64,000 bases of DNA from positions 248,001 through 312,000 of the forward strand of contig JADJYG010000030.1 in assembly GCA_016719895.1 (NCBI GenBank), given 5' to 3'. This DNA is from Saprospirales bacterium (lineage in GTDB: Bacteria > Bacteroidota > Bacteroidia > Chitinophagales > Saprospiraceae). A program made the position numbers and the translations under genes. Shown in pieces: positions 1 to 8,214 of this stretch (its first letter is position 1; every line of letters starts with the position of its first letter). A model generated the notes under the pieces. That model saw nothing but the letters and a program-made list of their open reading frames with translations, ran no database searches and was not told where the DNA came from.

Positions 1-1
1 G

Positions 2-1816
2 AATATAAACGTGGGCGCGCACCTGGCCCAGGACAATCCGGAGCGCAGCGCATTCGACGGCGAAAACGTACAACTCAACGGCAACTACGGCTTCCGGATC
101 GGGCAGGGCGGTTTTATCAACCTTACCACCGATTACTGGTATCGCGGCCATACCAACCGTTTTGATCCATCGCTCTACCGCCGCCAGTTTGGCGACGCCA
201 AGGGCGCCAACTTCGGCACTTATTTCAACGCTTCCGTGCCGATTGGTCCAAAGGCGTCTGTATATGCCTTCGGTGGATTAAACAGCCGAAAAACGGATGC
301 TTATGCCTGGAGCCGCGATGCCGGCAGCGCCCGGAACGTGGATGCGCTGTATCCCAACGGCTTCGATCCTATCATTGCTTCAGACATTACCGACCGGAGC
401 TGGAGCGCCGGCGTGCGCGGCGCGCTGGGCGAGTGGAATACGGATTTTAACTACTCCTTCGGCAGCAACCGCTTCCACTATTACGGCCGCGAAACGGTAA
501 ACTCCAGCCTGGAAGAGCGTTCGCCCACCGAGTTTGACGACGGCGGTTTTCAACTCCAGCAACAAGTGACCACCCTCGATTTTACGCGCTTTTTCAAAAG
601 CTGGCTCAGCGGCGTAAACCTGGCCTACGGCCTGGAACACCGCACCGAAAACTACCAGATTTTTGCCGGTGAGGAAGGCTCCTGGAAAACCTATGGACCG
701 GTACCGTTTATCACCACGGATGGCGATACGGTGGCGCGGCCCGGCGGCGCACAGGGCTTCCCGGGTTTTGCCCCCTCCAATGAGGTGAATGAAAGCCGGA
801 CGAACCTGGCGGCTTATTTCGACAGCGAGCTGGATTTTTCGCCCGGCTTTACCCTGGGCGCTGCTCTGCGCTTTGAAAATTACTCCGACTTCGGCAGCAC
901 CCTCAACGGCAAGCTGGCTGCCCGCCTGCGCATCGCCGACGGCCTGGCCCTGCGCGCCTCCGCCAGCACGGGGTTCCGGGCGCCTTCGCTGGCCCAACTG
1001 CATTTTAATTCGATATACACCGATTTTGTATCCGGCGTGGCCGTGGACAAATTTTTGGCGAAAAATAACAGTCCTATCACGCGTGAACTCGGCATCGAGC
1101 CGCTCAAAGAGGAAACCTCGGTCAATTACGGCGCCGGCATCACGTTCAGCCGGAATGCCTTTAGCCTCACGGCCGATTTCTATCATATCGAAATCGAGAA
1201 CCGGATTGTGCTGACCGGCGATTTTTACAACGACGACGACCAGATCGGCGCCATCCTGCAGGCACTCCAGGTGGGCAGCGCCCGCTTCTTCGCCAACGCT
1301 ATCAACACTACCACCAACGGGCTCGATATCATCGCCTCCCTCTCCGGTCGGATCGGCGATGATCAGCGCTATGCCCTGACCCTGGCCGGCAACTGGAACG
1401 ACATGAGCATCGACCGGGTCAATACCAGCCGCCCGTTGATCGGTAAGGAGGATTCGTACCTGAGTAACCGGGAGAAATTGTTCATTCTGGCTTCGGCGCC
1501 GCCGCTAAAGGGCAACCTGAGCTTCGACTACCGGGCCCGCCGCTGGGGCGCCAATCTCCGCCTGACGTATTTCGCGGCGCTGGAATTGGAAGATTACGTC
1601 GGCCAAATCGACAAGTACGATGCGCGCACTACGGTCGACCTCAGCCTGTCGTTTGATTTTCTGCCCAACCTGCGTTGGACGATCGGCGGCGCCAACCTGC
1701 TCAATACCTACCCGACCAAACAAGACCAGGAAACGGAGGGCGGCGGCCTGTACGATTCCGTCCAAATGGGCTTCAACGGAACGTTTTTGTTTTCAAGGCT
1801 GGGGTTTAGGTTTTAG
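2..1816 (+). CDS. TonB-dependent outer-membrane receptor, C-terminal part (5' truncated)
   Basis: The open frame runs in from the window edge with no start, giving 604 codons up to a TAG at 1814. The sequence is an outer-membrane beta-barrel: alternating aromatic/polar strands, periplasmic turns and a STGFRAPSLAQLHF segment typical of TonB-dependent receptors, ending in an aromatic residue (GFRF) as barrels usually do. The N-terminal signal peptide and plug domain must lie outside the window. Such receptors import siderophores, cobalamin, peptides or glycans using TonB/ExbBD energy, but no substrate can be named from the barrel alone and no SusD-like partner lies downstream. The next gene converges on it, and a hairpin separates the two. 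Confidence 0.9.
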   Translation, partial: NINVGAHLAQDNPERSAFDGENVQLNGNYGFRIGQGGFINLTTDYWYRGHTNRFDPSLYRRQFGDAKGANFGTYFNASVPIGPKASVYAFGGLNSRKTDAYAWSRDAGSARNVDALYPNGFDPIIASDITDRSWSAGVRGALGEWNTDFNYSFGSNRFHYYGRETVNSSLEERSPTEFDDGGFQLQQQVTTLDFTRFFKSWLSGVNLAYGLEHRTENYQIFAGEEGSWKTYGPVPFITTDGDTVARPGGAQGFPGFAPSNEVNESRTNLAAYFDSELDFSPGFTLGAALRFENYSDFGSTLNGKLAARLRIADGLALRASASTGFRAPSLAQLHFNSIYTDFVSGVAVDKFLAKNNSPITRELGIEPLKEETSVNYGAGITFSRNAFSLTADFYHIEIENRIVLTGDFYNDDDQIGAILQALQVGSARFFANAINTTTNGLDIIASLSGRIGDDQRYALTLAGNWNDMSIDRVNTSRPLIGKEDSYLSNREKLFILASAPPLKGNLSFDYRARRWGANLRLTYFAALELEDYVGQIDKYDARTTVDLSLSFDFLPNLRWTIGGANLLNTYPTKQDQETEGGGLYDSVQMGFNGTFLFSRLGFRF

Positions 1817-1827
1817 GGGTTGGAGAA

Positions 1828-1878
1828 GGCTGGAGGGTTAGAAGGTTCCTTTATAAGCAAGCTTCTAACCCTCTAGCC
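1828..1878. terminator. Bidirectional hairpin terminator between convergent genes
   Basis: Arms 1828-1844 and 1862-1878 pair over 17 bp with one mismatch around a 17-nt loop. The hairpin sits just after the TonB receptor stop (1816) and just after the end of the convergent subtilase (1890), the place where a shared terminator is expected. There is no long T run, so its efficiency is a guess. Confidence 0.5.
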
Positions 1879-1889
1879 CTCTGGGCGCT

Positions 1890-3587
1890 CTACGGCGTCA
1901 CTGCCCGCGTCGGCAGTTTGCCCATGCTGGCGGTGCGCCAGACGGCTTTTTTCGATTGCTTTTTCGGTCTGGTTTGCTCGGCTTTGGCGATGGCGTTGGT
2001 AGCGCTGACCACGCCGCCGCTGGCGCAAAGTTCGCCGAAAGCGACCCTTTCCGTTGTACCGGGCTTGAATACCTCGCCCTCCTGTTTGACCACCGAGGTT
2101 ATCAGCACTTCGCGTACCTGGCTGGCGGAAAGCTCGGGGTAGTAGGAGCGGATAATAGCGGCTACACCGGCCGCTGCCGGCGAGGCCATGGAAGTGCCGC
2201 TCAAGGCGGCGTATTTATTGTCGGGGACGGTAGCATACAGGTTTTGCCCCGGAGAGAACAGGTCCACGTTCCGTTTGCCGTAGTTCGAAAAATTGGCTAC
2301 CCGCTTATCCCCGCCCCGCCAGGACAGGGCGCCGATCTCCAGCCAGTTGGGTGCATTGCGCTCTTTCTTGAACCAGCCCCGGCGCACCGGCTCGACATAA
2401 CCGTCAAACGGGTAATTAATCACGTTGTCGTTGTTTTCCGAGTCGTTGCCGGCGGCGTGAACGATCAGCACATCGTGCTCGGCCGCATATTTCACCGCTT
2501 CATCCACATACCTTTTATCCGGGCTATAACTCTTTCCGAACGACATGTTGATGATACTGGCGCCATTGTCCACGGCATAGCGGATAGCATTGGCTACGTC
2601 TTTGTCGCGTTCGTCGCCGTCGGGTACGCAACGTACCGTCATGATGCGCACCTGATCGGCGATACCGTTCATGCCGACGCCGTTGTTGCGCACGGCGGCG
2701 ATGATACCGGCCACGTGGGTGCCGTGGGTGGCGTAGGGGCCCCGGTAGTCGTTGTTGCCGTAGAAGCGGTTGCTCAAGTCCTGTGGGTCGTCGCCGATGA
2801 TCGTACGTGGGTTGTGATCGGGGTTCAGGGTATAGTTCAGTTTTTCTGCCGACTTTGCAGTCCGCGCGGCGCGTTGTTCGGCAAAGTTAGCGGGGGTCAG
2901 CCCCTGTGCTATGACGCGCTGGGCCATCGCGATGGCGTCTTTGAGTTCGGAATTATCGCCGGCATCCAGTTTGGCCAGATCTTCAGCGGTGAAGGTCTCT
3001 TTCCCGGTTGTTTTATTAATAACGGAAAAAGCGTTTTCGATTTTTACAAACTGGCTTTCCACCTGCGCCAGGGCCTCTTCTGCATTTTTTCGGGCTTCTT
3101 CGTAGGCTTCTTTTATCCCCTGGTAATATTCAAATTCCGCTTTGGCAGGTCCGGACAGATTGGCGCCGTTGGTACCGTTGAATTTTTTGCTCAGTCGCGC
3201 GTATTCCCGGGTCAATTCGAGGGTTTCGTGGAAGACGTTTTCGCCATTGGGGCCGCCCAGGAAGTTCCAGCCATGTATGTCATCCACATAGCCGTTGCCA
3301 TCGTCATCTTTGCCATTGCCCGGCGTTTCACCCGGGTTCACCCACATGATATCTTTGAGGTCTTCGTGCATATAGTCGACACCCGAGTCCAACACGGCCA
3401 CGATAATGGTTTGGCCTTTTTTATTTTTGGCCTTTAGCGCCGCCAATGCCTGGTCGGCGCTGGTGCCCTGGACACCGTCTTTGGTTTGGTCCAGCGTAAA
3501 CCAGCTCTCCGGCGCTTTGGATTGTGCGGAAATCAAAAAAGCGGGCAGACACAGTGTCAGTGCTGCCACCCATTGTTTAAAATTCAT
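1890..3587 (-). CDS. Secreted subtilisin-like serine protease (peptidase S8)
   Basis: 565 residues from the ATG at 3587. This start is preferred to the upstream in-frame codon at 3692 because it opens directly into a signal peptide (MNFKQWVAALTLCLPAFLISAQS). The catalytic triad is visible: Asp67 in AVLDSGVD, His288 in THGTHVAG and Ser466 in SGTSMASP, with the oxyanion Asn381 in AAGND. About 220 residues separate Asp and His, much more than in classical subtilisins. That insertion holds a DxDxNG-type acidic loop (residues 93-103, possibly Ca2+-binding) and a charged helical stretch (about 120-250). There is no recognisable T9SS sorting domain, so it is probably periplasmic or exported by Sec. 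It probably acts in extracellular protein degradation. Confidence 0.93.
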   Translation of the reverse strand: MNFKQWVAALTLCLPAFLISAQSKAPESWFTLDQTKDGVQGTSADQALAALKAKNKKGQTIIVAVLDSGVDYMHEDLKDIMWVNPGETPGNGKDDDGNGYVDDIHGWNFLGGPNGENVFHETLELTREYARLSKKFNGTNGANLSGPAKAEFEYYQGIKEAYEEARKNAEEALAQVESQFVKIENAFSVINKTTGKETFTAEDLAKLDAGDNSELKDAIAMAQRVIAQGLTPANFAEQRAARTAKSAEKLNYTLNPDHNPRTIIGDDPQDLSNRFYGNNDYRGPYATHGTHVAGIIAAVRNNGVGMNGIADQVRIMTVRCVPDGDERDKDVANAIRYAVDNGASIINMSFGKSYSPDKRYVDEAVKYAAEHDVLIVHAAGNDSENNDNVINYPFDGYVEPVRRGWFKKERNAPNWLEIGALSWRGGDKRVANFSNYGKRNVDLFSPGQNLYATVPDNKYAALSGTSMASPAAAGVAAIIRSYYPELSASQVREVLITSVVKQEGEVFKPGTTERVAFGELCASGGVVSATNAIAKAEQTRPKKQSKKAVWRTASMGKLPTRAVTP

Positions 3588-3910
3588 AGTAGCGTGAAAG
3601 TTTAATATGTAAGATTGGATAAACGATTGCCGCTCCGGCAAATACCGGATGAAACGGCAAAAATACCGCTTTGGTTGCCGGTGAAACGGCAATTAGACAA
3701 ACAAATGACCCGAACCAGCAAACACCGGGCTCTCACCATTAAACTTCCGCATTAAGCATCGTGTGATAAATGACTTTCCACTTTGGCTGCATCTTTTTAG
3801 CCCCGGCTGCGTTCCCAAAACAGTTATATAGTTCACTATACGCCTGTTTTGAGGCCTTCCCGGAACTAAAAATCTGCTCCCCAAAATGGAACGTTATTTA
3901 TGACACGATG
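3588..3910. other. Intergenic region between subtilase and hppD
   Basis: 323 bp without a credible gene. Short ORFs here have no protein-like composition. It should hold the subtilase promoter (read leftward) and the end of the hppD transcript. Only a short AT palindrome (around 3832-3843) is visible, and no confident promoter or terminator was found. Confidence 0.5.
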
Positions 3911-5044
3911 CTAAAGCGTGCCCCGCAAGGCTTGTTCGCGTTCGATGGCTTCGAAAAGGGCTTTGAAATTTCCCTTGCCAAAGGATTTGGCGCCCCGGCG
4001 CTGGATGATCTCGTAAAACACTGTGGGGCGGTCCTGCACTGGCTTGGTAAAGAGCTGCAGCAGGTAGCCGTCTTCATCCCGGTCGATCAGAATATTGAGT
4101 TTTTTAAGATCATCCAGGTTTTCCTCGATCGCCCCTACCCGTTCGGGCACATCGTCGTAGTAGGATTCGGGCACATGAAGGAAATCGACGCCATTGGCGC
4201 GCAGCTGGCTGACCGTGGCGATAATATCGTTGGTGGCTACGGCAATGTGTTGCACGCCGGCCGAGCGGTAGAAATCGAGGTATTCCTCAATCTGGCTTTT
4301 TTTCAGGCCTTTGGCCGGCTCATTAATGGGAAACTTGATATAGCCATTTCCATTGCTGACAACTTTCGACATCAGGGCGCTGTATTCGGTGCTGATGTCT
4401 TTGTCGTCAAACGTGATCAGGAGTTTGAATCCCATGACGTCCTGGTAAAATTTCACCCATTTATTCATGCCTCCCAGCTCGACGTTCCCGACACAGTGGT
4501 CCACATATTGCAAACCTACCGGCTTTGCCGGGTAAACGCTCTTGCGCGCGGCGTAACCGGGCAGGAAGGGTCCGGCGTACCGGCTGCGTTCGACGAGGGT
4601 GTGGATGGTTTCGCCATAGGTTTTGATAGCAGCCATTACGACTTCGCCGTGCTCGTCGCGTTGGGTTTTTGGTGCAAAAGCGCTTTCGGCGCCGCGCTGC
4701 AGGGCGGTATGATACGCTTTTTCGACATCGTCCACCCAAAGCGCCAACACCTTGACGCCGTCTCCATGCAGGGCTACATGGCGGGCGATCTCGTGGTCCG
4801 GCGTAAGCGCCGAGGTGAGCACCAACCGGATTTTATTTTGCTGGAGCACATAACTTACGCGGTCGCGCACCCCGGTTTCCGGCCCCATATAGGCTACCCA
4901 CTCAAAGCCGAAAGCCGCCTGATAGTACAGGGCGCTTTGTTTGGCATTGCCTACATAAAACTCGATATGGTCGGTACCATTGATCGGGAAGGTGTCGTTC
5001 GGGATGGCGCCCGTGGCGGGAGCTGCTTTGGTTAAGGTTTCCAT
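3911..5044 (-). CDS. hppD: 4-hydroxyphenylpyruvate dioxygenase
   Basis: 377 residues, normal length for the family. The enzyme converts 4-hydroxyphenylpyruvate and O2 to homogentisate in tyrosine catabolism. It is an Fe(II) enzyme made of two vicinal-oxygen-chelate domains. The C-terminal domain carries the 2-His-1-Glu iron ligands: His183 (QYVDHCVGNV), His266 (GVQHIAVAT) and Glu345 (TVFYEIIQRRG). The conserved C-terminal segment GAKSFGKGNFKALFEAIE is present. No homogentisate dioxygenase or other tyrosine-degradation gene is next to it. A -7-like box lies about 105 bp upstream, so the mRNA leader would contain two of the palindromic repeats described separately. Confidence 0.97.
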   Translation of the reverse strand: METLTKAAPATGAIPNDTFPINGTDHIEFYVGNAKQSALYYQAAFGFEWVAYMGPETGVRDRVSYVLQQNKIRLVLTSALTPDHEIARHVALHGDGVKVLALWVDDVEKAYHTALQRGAESAFAPKTQRDEHGEVVMAAIKTYGETIHTLVERSRYAGPFLPGYAARKSVYPAKPVGLQYVDHCVGNVELGGMNKWVKFYQDVMGFKLLITFDDKDISTEYSALMSKVVSNGNGYIKFPINEPAKGLKKSQIEEYLDFYRSAGVQHIAVATNDIIATVSQLRANGVDFLHVPESYYDDVPERVGAIEENLDDLKKLNILIDRDEDGYLLQLFTKPVQDRPTVFYEIIQRRGAKSFGKGNFKALFEAIEREQALRGTL

Positions 5045-5045
5045 A

Positions 5046-5253
5046 GACGGTGGACCCCGAGACCTCGGGGGTGGATGGTGGATGGTGGCCGGCCTGCCCC
5101 GAGACCTCGGGGGTGGACGGTGGTTCAGATAAAGTTACTTCCGGGCGCAAATTTATGGAATGGCATTCAATTTTTTTTCGCCGTCCACCCCCGAGGTTTC
5201 TCGGCAGGCCGTCCACCCCCGAGGTCTCGGGGTCCACCGTCCACCATCCACCG
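5046..5253. repeat. Cluster of four short palindromic repeats flanking the hppD promoter
   Basis: Three exact copies of a 16-bp palindrome with 7-bp arms CCCCGAG/CTCGGGG lie at 5055-5070, 5097-5112 and 5217-5232. A degenerate fourth is at about 5188-5203. Each copy is flanked by GGTGGA/TCCACC-rich sequence, so the left pair and the right pair are also inverted relative to each other. Two copies fall in the putative hppD leader and two directly after the stop of the upstream lipoprotein gene. This is a REP-like arrangement: terminator, mRNA-stability element or mobile palindrome are all possible. Confidence 0.75.
5148..5155 (-). promoter_or_regulatory. Putative -7 box of the hppD promoter
   Basis: On the minus strand this reads TAAATTTG, an exact match to the Bacteroidota -7 consensus TAnnTTTG. 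No TTG was found at the expected -33 distance, so support is partial. It lies between the two halves of the palindromic repeat cluster. Confidence 0.35.
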
Positions 5254-5784
5254 TCAATAGTTCGCTTTGAGCTGCAGGCTCAGGCGCACCGGAATTTCAT
5301 CGGTAGTGGTATTGCGCAGGCGCAGTGCCAGGTCGATACTGAACCGGTCGTCAGACATAATACGTTTGGCGTCGGCCAGCGAGGGGATCAGGTCGAGGGT
5401 ATTGTTGGGCTCGATGGGGGTGGGGAAGCGGTACGCGACTTCGATATAGCCGCCCGGGTCGCTTTCCTGGTAGACGCGCAGAGACGCTTCTTCCACTGCG
5501 TTGAAGTTGGCGTCGCCAAAAATTCCGGTCAGCGCCGCCTGTACCGGGAGAATCCGCGTTATTTCCAGGTCGGTTTTGCCGTATTGGTCCAGCAACGCTT
5601 CATAGCGGGTGGACAGGTTTTTTAAATAGAAGTGGTGGGTAACAAATGGACCGATACCAGCCGGAACGGTAAAATTCTCCTGGTAAATCATATCAAAGCC
5701 CGGCGCTGCCTCTTCTTTTTTACATCCGGTAAAAACAACGGCAAGGGCGGCGAGCAGGATTGGAAAAACCGATGGAACGCGCAT
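5254..5784 (-). CDS. Hypothetical lipoprotein
   Basis: 176 residues from the ATG at 5784. The N-terminus is a lipoprotein signal peptide ending in a lipobox (VVFTGC, Cys21), followed by a charged KKEEA linker, so the mature protein is probably anchored in an outer or inner membrane leaflet. The rest is a single small, beta-rich domain (YQENFTVPAGIGPF... RLSLQLKANY) resembling secreted Bacteroidota lipoproteins of unknown function. No catalytic motif was recognised. Its stop codon is immediately followed by the palindromic repeats before hppD, so the two genes are codirectional but probably separate transcription units. Confidence 0.8.
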   Translation of the reverse strand: MRVPSVFPILLAALAVVFTGCKKEEAAPGFDMIYQENFTVPAGIGPFVTHHFYLKNLSTRYEALLDQYGKTDLEITRILPVQAALTGIFGDANFNAVEEASLRVYQESDPGGYIEVAYRFPTPIEPNNTLDLIPSLADAKRIMSDDRFSIDLALRLRNTTTDEIPVRLSLQLKANY

Positions 5785-5925
5785 AATTTATTGGGTAAGA
5801 TACAGACAAAAAGTAAATTCGGGGACACCCGTAATAGCAGCGCCGCCCGGCGGAAGCCGGAAGCGTATCGGTATCCGGTTAGAAGACGCAACCAGGGCCT
5901 TTCCGGTTGTGCGACGCGATAAAAT

Positions 5926-7410
5926 TCAGGGCGCCAGGGCAACCCTCAGGCGTTGCCGGAAATGTATGACCGAGCGCAGTTGGATCAACTCGCTGTGCCA
6001 GGCATAGGGCCATTCGCTGTCGGCGGCTGGCAGCACATCCGCATCTGCAGGGTGGCACCGGTAGGTTGTGCGCTTTAACAAGGCTTGAAGATGCCCGGGA
6101 GGCGCCCATTGCCGGGGGCGCTGGCTGCGCAAGGGATAGAACAAAACAGCCTCCAGCAGCCGCTTTGGCCAGCTGTATTCAGCCTCCAGCAAGGCCTGGA
6201 CCAGGGCCGATGCCGGCGTCTCAAAGTGTTCGAAGCGTTGGGCCAGTTCGGGCATTACTGACTGCCACAGGGGTTCTGGAAGCGCCTGCAAAATGGTTTT
6301 CATGGGCATCGAGGTCCAAACCGGGTGTGTCGGCTGATCCTGAAAAATCCGGACAACCTCCAACAGCCACACGGGGTCGCCGTTCCAGCCGATGGCGCTC
6401 AGCCAGGCGTCGCGGGCCGGCCCGGGGTAATCCGCCGCTCCTGTTTCTTGGAGCAATACCGCCGGAGGCATGCCGGAAGCCGATGCAATCATTTGCGGCG
6501 GCAGCAGTTCCAGGAGGGTTTGCACGCCCGCTTCGCCGGCGGGCAGGCTACCAAGTTCCTCCGGCCGGCCCGCTTCGGACAAGCCGTGCAGCAACACTCC
6601 ATACAGCCGCCTGCCGTGCAGTCCGGCCTGCAGTTTTGCCTTTAACCAGGTGTGTATAGCGTTATACCAGGCGCTTCCGGGCAGCAGCAGCAGCAGCCGG
6701 CCGGCGAGCCGGCGTACAGCCTGGTTTTTATCCTGCGCTGCGGTTTGCAGCAGCACTTCGTCGGCCATTGAAAGGCCGGTGCGCAGCGTTTCCAAAAAGG
6801 CGGTCTTGTGCTCCGGGCGTTCGCGGCTCCAGGTATTACCCAACCAGGCGATGCCGATCGATGGCCGGTTGCCCCGGATTTCCCGGAGCAGGCCCAGGCG
6901 TTCGTCCGGCGAGCCGGTTTGCCAGTCAGGCGTCATTGGCGTATACAGAGTCGCCCATTCCGGGTGTTGAGCCGCCAGCCAGCCGCCGCATGGTCCAAGG
7001 GCTTCGCGTATCAGGCCGGTATGTTTTTTTTGGTGTGCGGCATAGTCGAGCGCCAGGGGAATATTTTCTGGTGGGAGGCGCCGGCCGCTTTGGTGCAACA
7101 GTGCAAAAAACTCGGGCAAAACCCCTGGATATACCTGCAGCAGGAGCATCGCCTTCAGGCATTTTACCGCCTCTGCACTGCACAGCGGGCGTTCGTCGGG
7201 CGGGCATGCCGGCAGCAACGGCGCCGGCGCCTTAGCTACCGGAGCAGCCGCTTTTTGCAGGAGCCAGGCCGCCGGCAGGGCTTGCAATCCGGTTTGGGCC
7301 GGGTCGCCGGCCGGTACCACATGCAGGGCGGCACACACAGCCTCCGGAACCGGGCTGCGCGCAGTGCCGGCTATGGCGGTCCGTAATATACTTTCCCAGC
7401 TGCGGCTCAT
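5926..7410 (-). CDS. DUF5691-like helical-repeat protein
   Basis: 494 residues from the ATG at 7410. The middle part matches from memory the DUF5691 signature: a W-x-T/GSPDERLGLLREIR segment, then a TWSRERPEHKTAFLETL segment, then an AQDKNQAVRRLAGRLLLLLPGSAW segment broken here for length. The whole protein is rich in short helices, suggesting a HEAT-like solenoid. Family members often sit beside SWIM zinc-finger, MoxR-type AAA and VWA genes. None of these is next to it here, so it is either an orphan or a separated member. Function is unknown and it is probably cytoplasmic (no signal peptide). The family call is moderate; the gene itself is secure. Confidence 0.7.
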   Translation of the reverse strand: MSRSWESILRTAIAGTARSPVPEAVCAALHVVPAGDPAQTGLQALPAAWLLQKAAAPVAKAPAPLLPACPPDERPLCSAEAVKCLKAMLLLQVYPGVLPEFFALLHQSGRRLPPENIPLALDYAAHQKKHTGLIREALGPCGGWLAAQHPEWATLYTPMTPDWQTGSPDERLGLLREIRGNRPSIGIAWLGNTWSRERPEHKTAFLETLRTGLSMADEVLLQTAAQDKNQAVRRLAGRLLLLLPGSAWYNAIHTWLKAKLQAGLHGRRLYGVLLHGLSEAGRPEELGSLPAGEAGVQTLLELLPPQMIASASGMPPAVLLQETGAADYPGPARDAWLSAIGWNGDPVWLLEVVRIFQDQPTHPVWTSMPMKTILQALPEPLWQSVMPELAQRFEHFETPASALVQALLEAEYSWPKRLLEAVLFYPLRSQRPRQWAPPGHLQALLKRTTYRCHPADADVLPAADSEWPYAWHSELIQLRSVIHFRQRLRVALAP

Positions 7411-7485
7411 GCAGCAAAGGTGGTGAAGATTTGGGAGAGTTGTAGTTTGGGATAGAAGAGGGCAGCGGGTGGTGGCGCTGCGGTA

Positions 7486-7920
7486 TCAGAACTCGATCCA
7501 ATACCCTTCATCGTTCCGGCGGACCGGGTACAGGCCGGCAGCGATAATCGGCTCCGACAAGCCGGGCAAACTTTGCCGAACGGTATCCGGCAGGTAATAC
7601 GCTACCGGAACCGGAAAAACAGGGCCTCGGAAAAACACCCGTTCAGTGCAGGGTTTCATCCCGGAACGCGGGAAAAACGCCTGCAAGCGTCCATGCGCAG
7701 TTATGCTCAGGACAACCTCCGCAAAGGGGCATCCGCGCTTTTTTTGACGGGCGCTGGTCATGTCGGTGAAATGTGTGGTGTTGATACGGCAAATGCCAAT
7801 GTTCACGCAGTTGCCATTGGATTGCAAAACGCCAAACTCAACGCTGGCGTGCAAATGTTCGAAAAGATTGCCCTGCTCCATTGGAAGAAGCAGCACATCG
7901 GTGTGTGCGTAAGCGGTCAT
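7486..7920 (-). CDS. Small hypothetical protein
   Basis: 144 residues from the ATG at 7920 to a TGA at 7486. No family is recognised. The protein has no signal peptide or membrane segment. Two features look protein-like: an early HLHASVEFGVLQSNGNCVNIGICRI segment (stated in part) and a C-terminal PVRRNDEGYWIEF. It is codirectional with the DUF5691-like gene and 75 bp upstream of it, so they may be cotranscribed. An overlapping plus-strand ORF (7573-7923) has a less natural composition and was not accepted. The coding claim rests on length and composition only. Confidence 0.5.
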   Translation of the reverse strand: MTAYAHTDVLLLPMEQGNLFEHLHASVEFGVLQSNGNCVNIGICRINTTHFTDMTSARQKKRGCPFAEVVLSITAHGRLQAFFPRSGMKPCTERVFFRGPVFPVPVAYYLPDTVRQSLPGLSEPIIAAGLYPVRRNDEGYWIEF

Positions 7921-8214
7921 TAGGATGCGGGATGTTACCGGTTAAGAATAGTGTTTGTCTATCTGCGTATCAGCCACCGGGACCGGGTACGCCTGGGATT
8001 AAAGACGGGGAGTCGGATCGCATGCGTGCAAAAGCGGATAAATCGTTGAACCGCCGGATGTACCACCATTTTCAAAAACTATGCCGTATTCGGGAGGCAA
8101 TTATACAATTACCAGATCCGGTGTAGAGCGAGGGGCGAATATCTTTTCGACCAGTTCGGGAGGCTTGCGGGCAGACCGATACAGTTTTTACAAACTTTCC
8201 GCACCTTTGCTTGT

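Noticed and set aside
1956..3437. 493-codon plus-strand frame over the subtilase
   Set aside because: The minus strand holds the catalytic triad of an S8 protease; the plus frame has no motif.
7573..7923. 116-codon plus-strand frame
   Set aside because: Overlaps the minus-strand hypothetical gene; composition is less protein-like and it has no start context.
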